Positions 1-9,972 of a stretch of 64,000 nucleotides of DNA are shown here, in pieces. The stretch lies in the NCBI RefSeq assembly GCF_014132355.1, contig NZ_BLZO01000113.1, positions 22,139-86,138 on the forward strand, read 5' to 3'. The stretch's first letter is position 1, and each line of letters starts with the position of its first letter. The notes below the pieces were generated by a model that was not told the origin of the DNA, did no database searches, and saw nothing but the letters and a program-made list of their open reading frames with translations. This DNA comes from Okeania sp. KiyG1 (lineage in GTDB: Bacteria > Cyanobacteriota > Cyanobacteriia > Cyanobacteriales > Microcoleaceae). The position numbers and the translations under genes were made by a program.

Positions 1-1
1 T

Positions 2-1021
2 GGTCTTCAGGAAGGAATATTAACAGAACCATTTTTCAATGGCGTAATTGTTTTAATGTTAGTAACTTCTATACTCGGACCTTTAACTACAGCCAGATTT
101 GCTCCCTTATTATCCCAACCTTTGAGTCTATTTAATGGTGGTAATAAATCAGGAATTTGGTGGGAAACTCACGAACAAGAATTGGAGGCAGAAAGTGATG
201 AACATAAGTTTACTGTTTTAGTTTCTATATATAATCCTGTAACTGAAAATTATTTGCTAGAAATGGGAGCAATGTTAGCCAAACATGAGTCTGGATTAGT
301 TGTTCCTTTATCAATTGTTAAAGCTAATTTTCATTTGGATGAACCAGTTTTAAGTACAGCAATTCACCATAGCGAACGACAGCTAAAACGAACCCAAGAA
401 ATTACTCAACAATTTAATGTTGAAGCTCAACCAGAACTACGAATTTATAATGATATTTCTCAAGGAATAAGCTGCACTGCTAGAGAAAAAAATGCTAGTT
501 TAATTATTCTGGGTTGGAGTCAACAAAGTGGTTTACGGGCACGTTTATTTGGAAGTATTATTGATAGTGTTTTTTGGTCTTCTCATTGTCCGGTAGCAGT
601 GACAAGATTACTGGATGATCCGATTGATATTCATAAAATTTTAGTACCAGTAAAAAATATTACTCCTCAAGCATTACGAACTGTACGTTTTGCGCAACTT
701 TTTGCTGATACTAATCAAGCTTATGTGACTTTATTACATATATGTTCTAGTATTAGTTCTCCAGAACAAATTGATGAATTTAAGTCTAAACTTTCAGAGA
801 TTATTTCTGTTGATGAATCTGAGGTTAAATTGAAAATCAAAGTTATTGCCAATGATAATGTTGCTCAAGTAATTGTTAGAATGGCTAGGTCTTTTGATTT
901 AGTTATTTTGCGTTCTATGCGTCGCCGTACTGCTGGTGGTTTGGCTGTTAGTGATGTGACTAATGAGGTTTTGAAAGAGTTAAATTGTTCTTTAGTGTTG
1001 TTTGGTGAACCTCATTCTTAA
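2..1021 (+). CDS. Cation:proton antiporter C-terminus with two USP domains (partial, 5' end outside window)
   Basis: The reading frame is open from base 2, so the gene starts upstream of the window. The first 40 residues (GLQEGILTEPFFNGVIVLM and onward) look like the last membrane helix of a CPA-type Na+/H+ antiporter. A soluble tail of about 290 residues follows, with two universal-stress-protein-like repeats: one ends around LIILGWSQQSGLRARLFGS, the second starts at HKILVPVKN and ends at LVILRSMRRRTAGG. Antiporters with USP tails are common in cyanobacteria and exchange Na+ or K+ for protons across the membrane, with the tail thought to be regulatory. The transport core is not visible here, so the cation is unknown. 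Domain order is seen; transport function is inferred from the family. Confidence 0.8.
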   Translation, partial: GLQEGILTEPFFNGVIVLMLVTSILGPLTTARFAPLLSQPLSLFNGGNKSGIWWETHEQELEAESDEHKFTVLVSIYNPVTENYLLEMGAMLAKHESGLVVPLSIVKANFHLDEPVLSTAIHHSERQLKRTQEITQQFNVEAQPELRIYNDISQGISCTAREKNASLIILGWSQQSGLRARLFGSIIDSVFWSSHCPVAVTRLLDDPIDIHKILVPVKNITPQALRTVRFAQLFADTNQAYVTLLHICSSISSPEQIDEFKSKLSEIISVDESEVKLKIKVIANDNVAQVIVRMARSFDLVILRSMRRRTAGGLAVSDVTNEVLKELNCSLVLFGEPHS

Positions 1022-1692
1022 GTTAAGGAAGAAGGAAGAAGGAAGAGGGAAGAAGTACTACCATTTCTTAAAAACTTTTCTACAGTAGGGGAGTAGGGAA
1101 GTGGGGGAGATTAAACCTACATTCCGCACGACAAAATGCAGCATAAAAATATAAGTCAAAAGTCAAAAGTCAAAAGTCATGCATTAAGAATTAAGAAGTA
1201 AGAATTAAGAAGAAAATTATAGTGGTCAATAGGAGTCAATAATTCAGTAAGTATTTATGCTTAATATTTAACTGAAAATTTGACTTTTGAGAAGTAATTT
1301 ATGACGAACTCACAATATTTAGCATTTTAGTCAAAGTTTTTTTTACTCATTTTGTAGGGTAATTAGATTGACAAGCATTTGTATTAGCTCAAACTCCCAG
1401 ATTAATGTGAGTAATATTAATTGCTGGAAGTTTATTCAAGATATTAATACAGTATCTAGCCGATTCAGAAAATCAGCTAGATTCCATTACAGTGATATAT
1501 CAAATAGCTGCAAAAGTAAACCTTATCCTATTTATATGTATTTAGACTTCAAAATTTTAACTTTATTAAGAATAAATGCTTGAAATATATTAGATTTATT
1601 TGTATTAATTTACCATAATGAATTGAGGAAGTAATTACTCTAAGATATGATTTTTAATTTTTGCTTCAATCACAAATAAACAATACCTCGTT
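1022..1692. repeat. Intergenic repeats, no convincing gene
   Basis: Holds short heptanucleotide tandem repeats (GGAAGAA-type near 1025-1050, AGTCAAA-type near 1155-1180, AAGAATT-type near 1185-1215) and a stretch near 1123-1300 that matches parts of the repeats at 19.6-20.5 kb and 58.5-58.8 kb (CCTACATTCCGCACGAC, and AGTAAGTATTTATGCT). A 71-codon frame at 1368-1583 has no ribosome-binding site and no recognisable feature, so I leave it out. Confidence 0.6.
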
Positions 1693-2133
1693 TTATTGTT
1701 CTTGATAAGTAATTTCTTCTCTCTTCACGACCATACCATTGATTGCTAGACTAAAAGAACCATCATTCACTCTGAAAGTTTTATTACCATCAATTGCAGC
1801 ATATCCTCGATCAAATTCTACAGGTAACTCTAAAACTTGATTCGGATTAGATTTTCTACCTGCAATTAACATTAATTGACCATTTGGTAGACGACAAATG
1901 TTAGCAAAATAGTTCTTGGATTCAAAATAATTTACTTCAGACCAGTTGTCTCCACGTTGAAGACAAATACGCCGATTATTCCGGGGCAGTTCAGCTAATA
2001 ATATAGTTCCTTGTTCTGTTTCTAGATTGTTGCTATATGCTAGAACTTTTGCTGAAAATGTATATAAAAAGAATGTAGTCATTGTTAACAGTCCTAACTT
2101 TAAGAGCTGTTGATTAGTCTTAACAAAATTCAC
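1693..2133 (-). CDS. Small secreted protein of unknown function
   Basis: 146 residues. Residues 1-32 form a signal peptide: basic start (MNFVKTNQQLLK), hydrophobic core LGLLTMTTFFLYTF, then a plausible cleavage site near AKVLA. The mature part has the pattern NYFANICRLPNGQLMLIAG followed by a polar, beta-rich region with paired Gly/Asp turns. It is clearly related to the shorter protein encoded just upstream at 2290-2562 (shared ICR.PNGQL.....G, GYAA.DGN.T), so the two are tandem paralogues. I do not recognise a named family. Export to the periplasm or outside is inferred from the signal peptide only. The gene is preceded by TCCTCCG on the complementary strand, that is CGGAGGA before the ATG, a good ribosome-binding site. 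Confidence 0.6.
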   Translation of the reverse strand: MNFVKTNQQLLKLGLLTMTTFFLYTFSAKVLAYSNNLETEQGTILLAELPRNNRRICLQRGDNWSEVNYFESKNYFANICRLPNGQLMLIAGRKSNPNQVLELPVEFDRGYAAIDGNKTFRVNDGSFSLAINGMVVKREEITYQEQ

Positions 2134-2289
2134 AGTTTAGTCCTCCGATAAATAAATTAATGGCTTACATGATACAACATAAAAGCAAAATTTAATTATT
2201 AAATTTTTCTAATTAAATAAAAAGCATCTCTGGCAAGGGAAGTAAGTTAAACTTTCTGGAAATAAAAATCAATAGAGCTACTACCTCTA

Positions 2290-2562
2290 TTAACATACTT
2301 TTTCAGAAAATTCACTACACATGTATGTTACTTGTTCTTCATTGATAGTCCTACCATTTTCTGCAATACTTAAAGTAGCACCTGTTACAAGATAGGTAGT
2401 ATTTCCGTCTTCAGCAACATATCCAGTTCCCTCTTCAGTTATTACAGGTATCTTAATAGCATTTTCAGGACGATTTTTTTGCCCACGAATATAAATTAAT
2501 TGACCATTTGGCCTTCGGCAGATGTTGACAAAAAAATCAGATGTTTCTACATAAAAAGACAT
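2290..2562 (-). CDS. Truncated paralogue of the neighbouring secreted protein
   Basis: 90 residues, aligned by eye with the C-terminal two thirds of the 1693-2133 protein: ICRRPNGQLIYIRGQ, then GYVAEDGNTTY and a C-terminal ITYMC-like segment here ending in two cysteines. No signal peptide is present, and an in-frame TAG lies a few codons upstream of the ATG, so the N-terminal export signal seems lost. It may be a decayed duplicate or a cytoplasmic variant. Function unknown. The start is the only Met before the conserved block; no strong ribosome-binding site is visible. Confidence 0.4.
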   Translation of the reverse strand: MSFYVETSDFFVNICRRPNGQLIYIRGQKNRPENAIKIPVITEEGTGYVAEDGNTTYLVTGATLSIAENGRTINEEQVTYMCSEFSEKVC

Positions 2563-2698
2563 AATTAAAGACTAATTTTGCTGAGGGCACATCTGCAAAT
2601 CATCTCGCGATCGCTAAGTTAATAGTAATAGAATTTGTCAAAGGGAACCCTTAACAAAAAACATAAAATCTAAAAGCATCCTAGCTTATATCAGCAAG

Positions 2699-3835
2699 CT
2701 AACCAAAAATCACTTTCAGTAAAGAAAAATCATCACTAAAAGCATTACCACAATTCAAATCTCGCACATAGTTTAAGATCTTATCTAGATGAAAATAACC
2801 GTATTTATGGTACTCTAAAATTAGATTGATAAAGTTATCTATACCCCAGATTTCTCCTCCTGGTTGAGGAATTTCATAAACACCATCACTAAAGATATAC
2901 AGAGAACTAAACTTCTCAACTACACAAGAATGATCGACATAAGTCACATCTGGAAACATACCAATAGGCATTCCTGGAGTTTTCAACTTATTCACTTGAC
3001 TAAGCTGACCATTACCTAAAATTAAAACAGCCGGAGGATGACCAGCACTTGCATATACCAGTTGATTCTCAGAGCGATTATATACCCCATACCAGATTGT
3101 AAAGTATTTATCATTTTGATAAGTCATCTGGTAAGTGTTATTTAAAGCTCTAAGTACATCACTAGGTTGATGGTAATCTATATTCGGTATTGCCTTCGAT
3201 CTTAATAAATTCAAAACTGAAACAGAAGGAAGTGCGGCCCGTAAACCATGTCCTGCTACATCCAGTAAATACACAGCCAAGTAATTTTCGTCCAACCAAT
3301 AATAATCAAAGCAGTCTCCTCCTAATTTGCGAGAAGGAATAAACTGTGATTCAACTTTTACTGGTTCCATTAAAGGTTCTGGCAGAAGGGAGCGCACATA
3401 ATCAGCAGCTTCAGCTAATTCTGCTTCTAGTAGTTGCTTTTGGGTTTGTAAGTCTTGAGATAGCTGATGTAATCGCAACCCAGCTCTGACTCTGGCTGTC
3501 AATTCACTCATTTCTATTGGTTTAGAAATAAAATCATCAGCACCTGCGTCCAAACCTTTAACTTGATCTTGAACCGTTCCTAAAGAAGTTAATAAAATGA
3601 AGAAAGTAGTAGATAGCTCAGAATCTGCTTTAACTCGGCTGCATACTTCTATTCCTGTGAGTATTGGCATGATCCAGTCACAGATAATCAAAGCAGGTTG
3701 TAAATTTTGTGCCTGTTGAAAACCATCTTCACCATTACTTGCTACTGTCACTTCATAACCCTGTTTCTGGAGAGCTCTTTTGAGCAATTCCTGAATGGCA
3801 ATATCATCATCAATAACCAAAATTTTATACATCAT
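2699..3835 (-). CDS. Response regulator with C-terminal PP2C (SpoIIE-type) phosphatase
   Basis: About 378 residues. An N-terminal receiver domain (YKILVIDDD with the acidic pair, IICDWIMPILTG with the phospho-acceptor Asp, LLTS, and the Lys of DDFISKP) is followed by a short coiled linker (LSQDLQTQKQLLEAELAEA) and a PP2C/SpoIIE Ser/Thr phosphatase domain (GGDCFDYY, YLLDVAGHGLRAALPS, GHPPAVL, LYIFSDGVYE). This is the RsbU-like layout: phosphorylation of the receiver controls dephosphorylation of an anti-sigma antagonist. The HATPase gene at 4184, divergent and about 350 bp away, is the likely partner pathway member. The frame extends upstream to 3877, but homology begins at Met 3835 or 3832, so I use 3835. 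Phosphatase role is from family knowledge. Confidence 0.85.
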   Translation of the reverse strand: MMYKILVIDDDIAIQELLKRALQKQGYEVTVASNGEDGFQQAQNLQPALIICDWIMPILTGIEVCSRVKADSELSTTFFILLTSLGTVQDQVKGLDAGADDFISKPIEMSELTARVRAGLRLHQLSQDLQTQKQLLEAELAEAADYVRSLLPEPLMEPVKVESQFIPSRKLGGDCFDYYWLDENYLAVYLLDVAGHGLRAALPSVSVLNLLRSKAIPNIDYHQPSDVLRALNNTYQMTYQNDKYFTIWYGVYNRSENQLVYASAGHPPAVLILGNGQLSQVNKLKTPGMPIGMFPDVTYVDHSCVVEKFSSLYIFSDGVYEIPQPGGEIWGIDNFINLILEYHKYGYFHLDKILNYVRDLNCGNAFSDDFSLLKVIFG

Positions 3836-4183
3836 GCACTCAGTTAAACAATTCACTGTTTCGGCTAAAGCCAACATAAAAGTGAGTAGACCAACAGGAG
3901 TTTTTATTTCAACTCGCTTCGTTCAAAAGCAGCAGGAGGAAGGATATAAGTAAAGTGTTAATATTTTTTTCTTTTCTTACTTCCTTCATTTTGCAGATAT
4001 TGGGTTTAATTCTCCCACGCCTTTTAAAAATTGGTGGTCTTCAATCTTACATTGGGATCGAATCCCTTTTTTGATCGACCTTCTTCCTTCTTTTAAATTA
4101 TTTACATAAATTTTATACATATACTTTACAATATAGCTTAGGATATACCTAAAATATTATGTAATAAATTTAAGAAAGTAAGT

Positions 4184-4678
4184 GTGGATAAAGTAAAAAG
4201 ATCTGATAAATTACCTACGAAACGTAGTGCTTTTTTACAAGTTAGTTCAGACCTTAGAGAAAACGACAAAGTTTTGTCATGGTTTGAGCAATTGTATCAA
4301 CCAACTATTCCGAAAACAGTTTGGCTACAGTGTGAGCTGGCTTTGGCTGAAGGTTTTACTAATGCAGCCCGTCATGCCCATAAAGATTTATCTAGAGAAA
4401 CACTTATAGACATTGAAGTTACAATGTTCAGCGACCACATAGAAATTAGAATTTGGGATTTTGGTCTGCCTTTTGACTTAGCAGAATGGTTAAAAGCACA
4501 ACCAGCTCAAACAGATATATTTGCTCCTGGTGGACGGGGTATAAAACTTATGTATGCGATAGCAGACAATATTAGTTATACCCGGAGTACTTCCGAAAAT
4601 CGGAATTGTTTGTTAATCAGTAAAAGTTATTGGCCATATCCCAAAGAAAAAAATGAAACTTCTGATAGTGACAGCTAA
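4184..4678 (+). CDS. HATPase-type serine kinase, anti-sigma factor (RsbW-like)
   Basis: 164 residues starting at GTG. Contains the GHKL ATPase motifs: N box in [17 protein letters not shown]1 box in [10 protein letters not shown] (DFG.P), and G2 in [19 protein letters not shown]. This is the RsbW/SpoIIAB/BtrW family, small ATP-dependent kinases that hold a sigma factor or a target protein until their antagonist is dephosphorylated by a PP2C phosphatase. The divergent RR-PP2C at 2699-3835 supports a partner-switching module. No antagonist (STAS) gene is next to it, so that protein must lie elsewhere. The stop codon overlaps the tail of the TnpB fragment on the other strand. Start choice: GTG 4184 precedes the conserved region; no alternative nearby ATG. 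Confidence 0.8.
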   Translation: MDKVKRSDKLPTKRSAFLQVSSDLRENDKVLSWFEQLYQPTIPKTVWLQCELALAEGFTNAARHAHKDLSRETLIDIEVTMFSDHIEIRIWDFGLPFDLAEWLKAQPAQTDIFAPGGRGIKLMYAIADNISYTRSTSENRNCLLISKSYWPYPKEKNETSDSDS

Positions 4679-5012
4679 ATATGACATACTCCCACACGTT
4701 CGTTGGCACTATTATAGTGTGGGCTTCTCGTTTCGTAGCCCTGCCATTGCATCGGGCAAGGGCGTGCTTTAAGAACGGAATGCCCTACCGCCCTATTCTT
4801 TATATTTATTGCCGCGTTAACATCGCGGTCAATCCCAACACCGCAATGTGGGCAAGAATGAGTTCGTATATTTAATTCTTTATCGACTTTTTCACCACAA
4901 TTTGAGCAATCTTGGCTAGTATTTTTGGGTTTCACCCTATAGTTTTCACCTCCAGCATTTCCGGCTTTGACAGTCAAAATAGAAAGGAATTGTCCCCATC
5001 CTGCATCTTTTA
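4675..5012 (-). pseudogene. tnpB: 3' fragment of IS605-type tnpB
   Basis: Encodes only the zinc-ribbon tail of the same TnpB as at 31832 ([34 protein letters not shown]). Upstream homology stops near GWGQFLSIL and gives way to repeat sequence. The end at 4680 carries the same right-end signature as the other copies: GACATACTCCCACAC on the + strand, followed by the partner GTGTGGG of a hairpin. It is a 5'-truncated remnant lying tail-to-tail with the HATPase gene. Confidence 0.8.
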
Positions 5013-5312
5013 TCAGTACCGCTCTTGACAGAGCAGCTCTACTAACGCCATCTCTCGACCGCTTTTTATCCCCTTAAAAGGGGAGGCTTTATAAACATCT
5101 TTCTTAACATAAAATTTGACAAAATAGACAAGTTATGTATAAGTCTTTGAAAGGCTTTTTCTTGAGAAAAGTGTATGAAAAATACATTTTTTGAGAACTG
5201 TAGACAAGATTCTGACTCCCCACACCTCCCACAATCCCTACAGGGTTTTCAGGAGTTCCTGATCGGGGAAAGCTTAAAAGGGGAGGCGCATACCCACAAT
5301 TTTTCGGTAAAG
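5013..5312. repeat. Repeat debris between tnpB fragment and DUF1350 gene
   Basis: Contains a truncated copy of the dispersed hairpin repeat H1 (CTCTCGACCGCTTTTTATCC then CCTTAAAAGGGGAGGC near 5052-5090) and, at 5279-5311, a 30-base stretch (AGGCGCATACCCACAATTTT) repeated exactly at 55610-55636. The small reverse frame across 5104-5343 is non-coding in appearance. Confidence 0.5.
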
Positions 5313-6083
5313 CTATGATATTTGTGCCAATGGGTTCAGCCAAAGCAAAATTTCATGTTTAAGTTGATTGAGGTCTCGATAAATTTCTTGTTTTAGCCAT
5401 TGACCGATCGCATCTACAGGAGTATATATTTTTCCGACAGGCCAACTTATATCTTGACCCAAAGGTGTTAAATGGTTTCCATTTAATCTTTTAACTGTCA
5501 CCATATCGGGAAAACGTAATCTTAACAAATCACTCAAACGAAGAGTTTGATCTATATCATCGTCTTTAAATTTAATCAATAAATTACGCCGAATTTGATA
5601 ACGCTTTTGAATTAGGCGGTTTGTGATCTTAGGAGATGGAGTAAATTCTACTTTCATAACAGGAGATATCTGCTCCACCAAGGGTATTGCATCACGAGCT
5701 GCGGAATTATTAAAGGATATCAAAATATTTCCAGCTCTTTCTAGAGAAAATAAGCTACCTATTAGTAAATGTAACTTACATCCCATGCTATGCCCAATGC
5801 CATATATAGGTAGACTTTTTTTTCGCAGTATTCTTTGAGCATAAATAAGATTGAGACAGTTATCAAAACTGCTAAGAACATTTTTAGCCATTGCTAAATG
5901 ATCTAAAGTATTGACAAAAGGAGTGGCTATTACTGCATATCCTTGATTTGCTAGCATTTCCAATAACCACCGATAAGTTACATTGGGTGCAGTTGCAACA
6001 AACGCTCCCCCCAAAAAATGTATGACTGCTTTGGGGCGAGAAGGTATTAGTACCCAATTACCAGAATTTTCTTGCCATTCCAT
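5313..6083 (-). CDS. DUF1350 family alpha/beta-hydrolase-like protein
   Basis: 256 residues, the usual length for DUF1350 proteins of cyanobacteria and plastids. The start reads MEWQENSGNWVLIPSRP, followed by AVIHFLGGAFVATAPN, with the oxyanion-type HFLGGAF strand turn, and the nucleophile elbow GIGHSMGCKLH with the candidate catalytic Ser. The C-terminal NHLTPLGQ may carry the catalytic His. The fold is that of alpha/beta hydrolases; the substrate is unknown. Stands alone, transcribed towards the tnpB fragment. Start chosen at the only Met before the conserved WE...W.L.P block. Confidence 0.8.
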   Translation of the reverse strand: MEWQENSGNWVLIPSRPKAVIHFLGGAFVATAPNVTYRWLLEMLANQGYAVIATPFVNTLDHLAMAKNVLSSFDNCLNLIYAQRILRKKSLPIYGIGHSMGCKLHLLIGSLFSLERAGNILISFNNSAARDAIPLVEQISPVMKVEFTPSPKITNRLIQKRYQIRRNLLIKFKDDDIDQTLRLSDLLRLRFPDMVTVKRLNGNHLTPLGQDISWPVGKIYTPVDAIGQWLKQEIYRDLNQLKHEILLWLNPLAQIS

Positions 6084-6349
6084 AATTCAAAACTATAAAA
6101 GTTTTTTTTCTTGACAATTACAATATTTAGTGATAATAAAGTTGAAGCATTATTTTGTGTTTAAAAGAAAAAAATTAGAACACAAAAATCTAAAACGGTA
6201 TTATTTTTTTATAAAATTGTAATAGCCATTAATAAAATTTTAAGGGAAATTGGTAGGATTTGACAGGTTTAATTAGTTAATCCGTATATTTATTTTTAAT
6301 TTTTATTTTTAAATACTCTCAGATAATTGATTTCTGGGAAATTCCTAAG

Positions 6350-6592
6350 TAGGGTTTGCTGAAAAAGTCTTTTGGAAAAGGGAGGAGTCAGGAGTCAGGA
6401 GTCAGGAGTCAGAATGAATGGGAATTACAAAAGATGTAGTTGGAAGAATTATCCCTTAATTTTTCTGCCCAACTCTTGCACAAAATTTTAACTTTTTGAG
6501 CTTTCTTGACCGAAAAGCTGGCACTTTTTTGCAATCTAATAAGGCTGAAACCTTTATCTGTCAATCTTTTGATAGTTAATCAGCAAGCCCTA
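6350..6592. mobile_element. MITE family M2, full copy
   Basis: Starts TAGGGTTTGCTGA and ends with the inverted equivalent TCAGCAAGCCCTA. About 243 bp, with a (GGAGTCA)n heptamer block inside and a core (AACTTTTTGAGC, CTGGCACTTTTTT, AACCTTTATCTGTCAA) shared with copies at 14745, 43558 and 59670. No reading frame. The flanking 6084-6349 and 6593-6746 hold AT-rich sequence and the right end of a tnpB element; I see no gene there. Confidence 0.6.
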
Positions 6593-6975
6593 AGTAAAAA
6601 CTTCTATTGCGACATTCGCAACAAAACTACCGACTGCTCCATAAAACTGATACAAAGCGTTACATAACCTAACAACCCGATAGCGTAGCTCCGACCTAGG
6701 AGACTGTTTACTTCCTGCTTCTTGTGAGGCCGTCGGCGGTTACTCATCAACAGGCATTCATGCACAGGCATTCACGGTCGAGCCGACCGCATTTCTTAAA
6801 TTTATACTGGCGTTTAAATCTCAATAAGATTGACAACCCACACTTCTTGCAGTCATAAGTTCTCAGATGCAAGGGCATGTCTTGAACATGACCACAGTTA
6901 GAACAAGTCTTTGATGATGGAAAGAATCTATCTACTACTACTAGCTTACAACCGTACCATTGGCACTTGTATTTA

Positions 6976-8022
6976 CAGCGGTTTTCATATGAATAAACCA
7001 CAATGTTCAAACCAACCCACGGCATCATCTTCAGTTATTTGAGCGATCGCTAAACTAATAACTCGATCCAATTGTTCTGAAGTTCGGGCCTCATAAGAAC
7101 GGAGGAAATTTTTAAATTTTGACCAGCATAATTCTATAGGTGACAAATCTGGAGAGTAAGCTGGTAAAAATATTAATTTTGCTCCTGCTGAGTTAATTAA
7201 TTCTTCAATTCTTGGCCCTTTATGAATACTTAAATTATCCATCAATACAATTGCTCCAGGCCATAATTGAGGTACTAAAATTTGTTCAATATATACTTCA
7301 AATATTTTTTTATTTGTACTGCCAATTACTGTCATTGATGCAATTAAACCATCTATACTTAATGCCCCTAATACACTTGTATTGCGACCTCGATTTCTAG
7401 GAGTATTTGTGACTACTCTTTCTCCTCTTGTTCCTCTGCCATAAGCACGAGTCATGCCTAAATTAACCCCTGATTCATCAACAAATACTAAATTATGTAT
7501 ATCTATTAAATCCAACCATTTTCGATATTCGTAGCGTTTTTGCTTAATATCTTCTCTCTCTTGTTCCGAAGCACAAATACTTTTTTTTTCTAGTTATATT
7601 GAGTTTTTTCACGCGTTCGATACATTGTTGATACACTAACTTTTACTCCTGTCTTACTTTGAAAATACTGGCATAATTCACAAAGTAAAATATCTGGTTT
7701 TTGTTGAATTTTCTGCGCTCATTAAAAAATCAAAATAATTTTCAATTTTAGTCTTGGGTCCTCCTCCATGTTGTTTTGGATTCACAGTTCCTGTGTTTCG
7801 ATAATGCCGCTCTGAAATTACGGACAAAAGTCAAACTAACTTGAAATCTTTGTGCTATTTGACGTTGAGAACCTTCTTTGTTTTGATAGGCTCTAATCAC
7901 ACGAAGACGTAAATCTGGTGAATATGGTCTGGCCATTTTTTCGTTTGGCGATCGCTCTAGATAACTATTTTGTCTTTAGTTACATTTTACACTTTTGTGG
8001 TTCACTCATCTGAAAAGCGCTG
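6976..8022 (-). mobile_element. IS630-family element, complete ends, inserted at TA in tnpB
   Basis: 1047 bp bounded by imperfect 28-bp inverted repeats beginning CAGCGNTTTTCANATGA (6976-7003 and, inverted, 7995-8022; 4 mismatches) and flanked by TA on both sides (6974-6975 and 8023-8024), as expected of the IS630/Tc1-mariner group. Its boundaries coincide with the break in the surrounding tnpB, so the insertion is later than that gene. Confidence 0.85.
6985..7936 (-). pseudogene. IS630-family transposase, frameshifted
   Basis: The N-terminal helix-turn-helix is readable at 7748-7936 (ARPYSPDLRLRVIRAYQN, then GSQRQIAQRFQVS), and the DDE catalytic part at 6985-7515 (LVFVDESGVNLGMTRAYGRG with Asp, IVLMDNLSIHKG with Asp, LPAYSPDLSPIELCWSKFK with Glu). 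Between 7515 and 7748 the frame contains several stops and shifts, so no full transposase is made. All three catalytic acids are intact, so decay is recent. Confidence 0.85.
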
Positions 8023-8371
8023 TAAGCTGTCTGGTGAAATTCATAAAATCCTTGGTTGGCTATTGATTTAGCTAGTTTATGATTAGCTAAAATTCCTCTG
8101 ACATTCAAATCTTCACCCACCCCTCTAGCTCCCCTCCCGGGAGGGGATGGGGGTGGGTTGTGGTTCTTGGCTAAATATGTTGTCAGTTTATGAAGTGCGT
8201 CTTGACGGATGTTTGCTACTTTTCTATGCAACCTAGCTATCTTAAGTTGTGCTTTTCTCCAATTAGCAGAGCCCACCTGTTTATGACGATTTAGGTATTG
8301 CAGCCTAGACAACTTGGCTTCAAATTTTTGATACGCTTGTAAGGGAACACCTTCTTGAAAACTAGACAAAG

Positions 8372-9972
8372 CTAGACATTTGCCATCGGTGAGTGCAAAT
8401 GATTTCGTGGCTCACCCGTTTCAATGTGTACTTGCTGTGAAAGTTGATGTTCCACCCACAAGCTATGGGTTAGGATACCCTCAAGGGCTTTCCGACCTTG
8501 AAAAAGTTGAGTCCGGCGAATACGATGTAGTTTCATAAAACTAGCAACTCGCCTCCAATGACTCCAATCATGTTTGTTGACATCCTCCGGTCTCAACAAA
8601 CACTGCGGGATTTTTTCTGATAACTTTAAGGCTCTACGGCCAATTACTAAAGCTGCAGCAGTGCCACTATTCAGGCCATATTTAGCCATGTAATTAATCA
8701 TTCCTATCACGCTAGTAAAAGCAGGGTTAACTTTTATTAATTCAACTCCAAATCTTCTACAACGTGACTCTAAAGCTTCTCTAAACATTCCTGTAGACAA
8801 GTTGGAAAGCATTGCATTATAAATTTTACTTTCCTCACTCATCTTTGCTTTTTTCTTGGTAAAATCCAGAGACTCAATAGCAATAGCGCACTCAAAAAAA
8901 TCTGCTAATTTGACAATAGTCGCGACAATATTCCTCATAGTTGCTTGTCGTTGCCCTGTAGTTTGATTTTTCCATTTATACGGAATTTCTTCGGGCATAT
9001 TCAATGTTACCATCCCACTTCACATAAGTAACTGAAATTGAATCAGCATTAAAATCAATACCAAGACAACCATTTTTTCTTGTATGAACTACTGGTATTT
9101 CTGGTACATAAGTTGAAAGATGTACATACCAATTATCCTGTTTGTGTTCTCTACGAAAAATAGAAATTGTGATTGGTTTTAAACTATTTATGGCATAATC
9201 TAAATCTGTTGCTCTATATCTGCCATTTCTATCTGAAACAGAAAATTCTAACTGTATTTTTTGACCATATTTATCCTGTAATGGTCTCGGTAGTTGAACT
9301 TGTAATTGATATAACCCATCCTCTTTTAATGGGAAAACTTTGATCATAGTTCCACCCCCTGGCTGAGATTTTCCCACACAGAAAAATCTGCCTGACCGTT
9401 TCTTACTCCAATCTACACTCCATTCCTCTTGGGTTTCATATCCATTTTCTGCTAAATTATGTTGAGCGTTAAATAATTTCTGTGAACCAAAACAAATATG
9501 TAAACGTTCTGTAGAATTTAACTTCTTTAATTTTCGTTTCAGACTAGCTATTTTCTGAATTTTACTTTTTAAACCCAGTAATTGATGACAAAATTTCTTT
9601 CGAGCTTGTATATGTGGAAAACCTTTTTTTGTTGCTAATTTTAATGTTTTTTCTAGTTTAATGATGAGTTTTTTGTCGCAGTTGTTTTAGCTTGGATTTG
9701 TAACTCTAATTTAGAATAATGGTTTTTTTAGCTGTTTTTAATTGGTTTAAACATGTTCGTGCTTCAGTAGCGATTGAGTCAGCCCATGCCCATTGAATGT
9801 TAAACTGCTTCATCAGACGCTTTTCTAGTTCTGATTCTGATAATTTCTCAGTTTGCATCCAGTTAACAGCAGAACGTTTCCAGGATTCATATAATGCTCC
9901 GAGTTCCTCAAATGCAGGATGGTATTCAATTTTAGCTTCTATTCCTGTCAAGGAACCGTGAGATTTGGCCAT
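8372..9972 (-). pseudogene. Large TnpB-like (IS605 OrfB-type) protein gene, at least two frameshifts
   Basis: Three overlapping frames give one protein of roughly 530 residues: 9706-9972 (SHGSLTGIEAKIEYHPAFEE start), then about 8976-9700 (ARKKFCHQLLGLKSKIQ through FPLKEDGLYQLQVQLPRP and the RuvC-I-like GIDFNADSISVTYV), then 8372-9013 (PYKWKNQTTGQRQA, IAIESLDF with the RuvC-II-like Glu, VNPAFTSVIGMINYMAKYGL). This matches the longer, cyanobacterial TnpB-like family with the TSVIG motif rather than classical TnpB. Frames break near 9700 and 9005. It directly abuts the truncated tnpB at 8390. Confidence 0.65.

Larger units (their letters stand above)
6747..8390 (-). pseudogene. tnpB: tnpB (IS605/IS1341-type) split by an IS630 insertion
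   Basis: Two parts of one TnpB flank the IS630 element. The 8023-8390 part encodes SFQEGVPLQAYQKFEAKLSR through LTTYLAKNH and EDLNVRGILANHKL (RuvC-II Glu) to GFYEFH; the 6747-6975 part continues KYKCQWYGCKLVVVDRFFP and the zinc ribbon KTCSNCGHV. A GC-rich palindromic repeat (CCCCTCCCGGGAGGGG) is inserted in the 8100-8160 region inside the frame, and the distal part is frameshifted (the RuvC-III segment is scrambled). The N-terminal half is missing; the sequence joins directly to the end of the TnpB-like gene at 8372. Non-functional. Confidence 0.75.

Noticed and set aside
1368-1583. 71-codon forward frame as a gene
   Set aside because: No ribosome-binding site, atypical start (TTG), no recognisable motif, lies in a repeat-bearing spacer.
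4030-4080. tRNA-like GGGATCGAATCCC at 4049-4061
   Set aside because: No acceptor, D or anticodon arms around it; just a short palindrome in the spacer.
5104-5343. 79-codon reverse frame
   Set aside because: Covers repeat fragments (H1 tail, AGGCGCATACCCACAATTTT) and overlaps the DUF1350 gene's 3' end.
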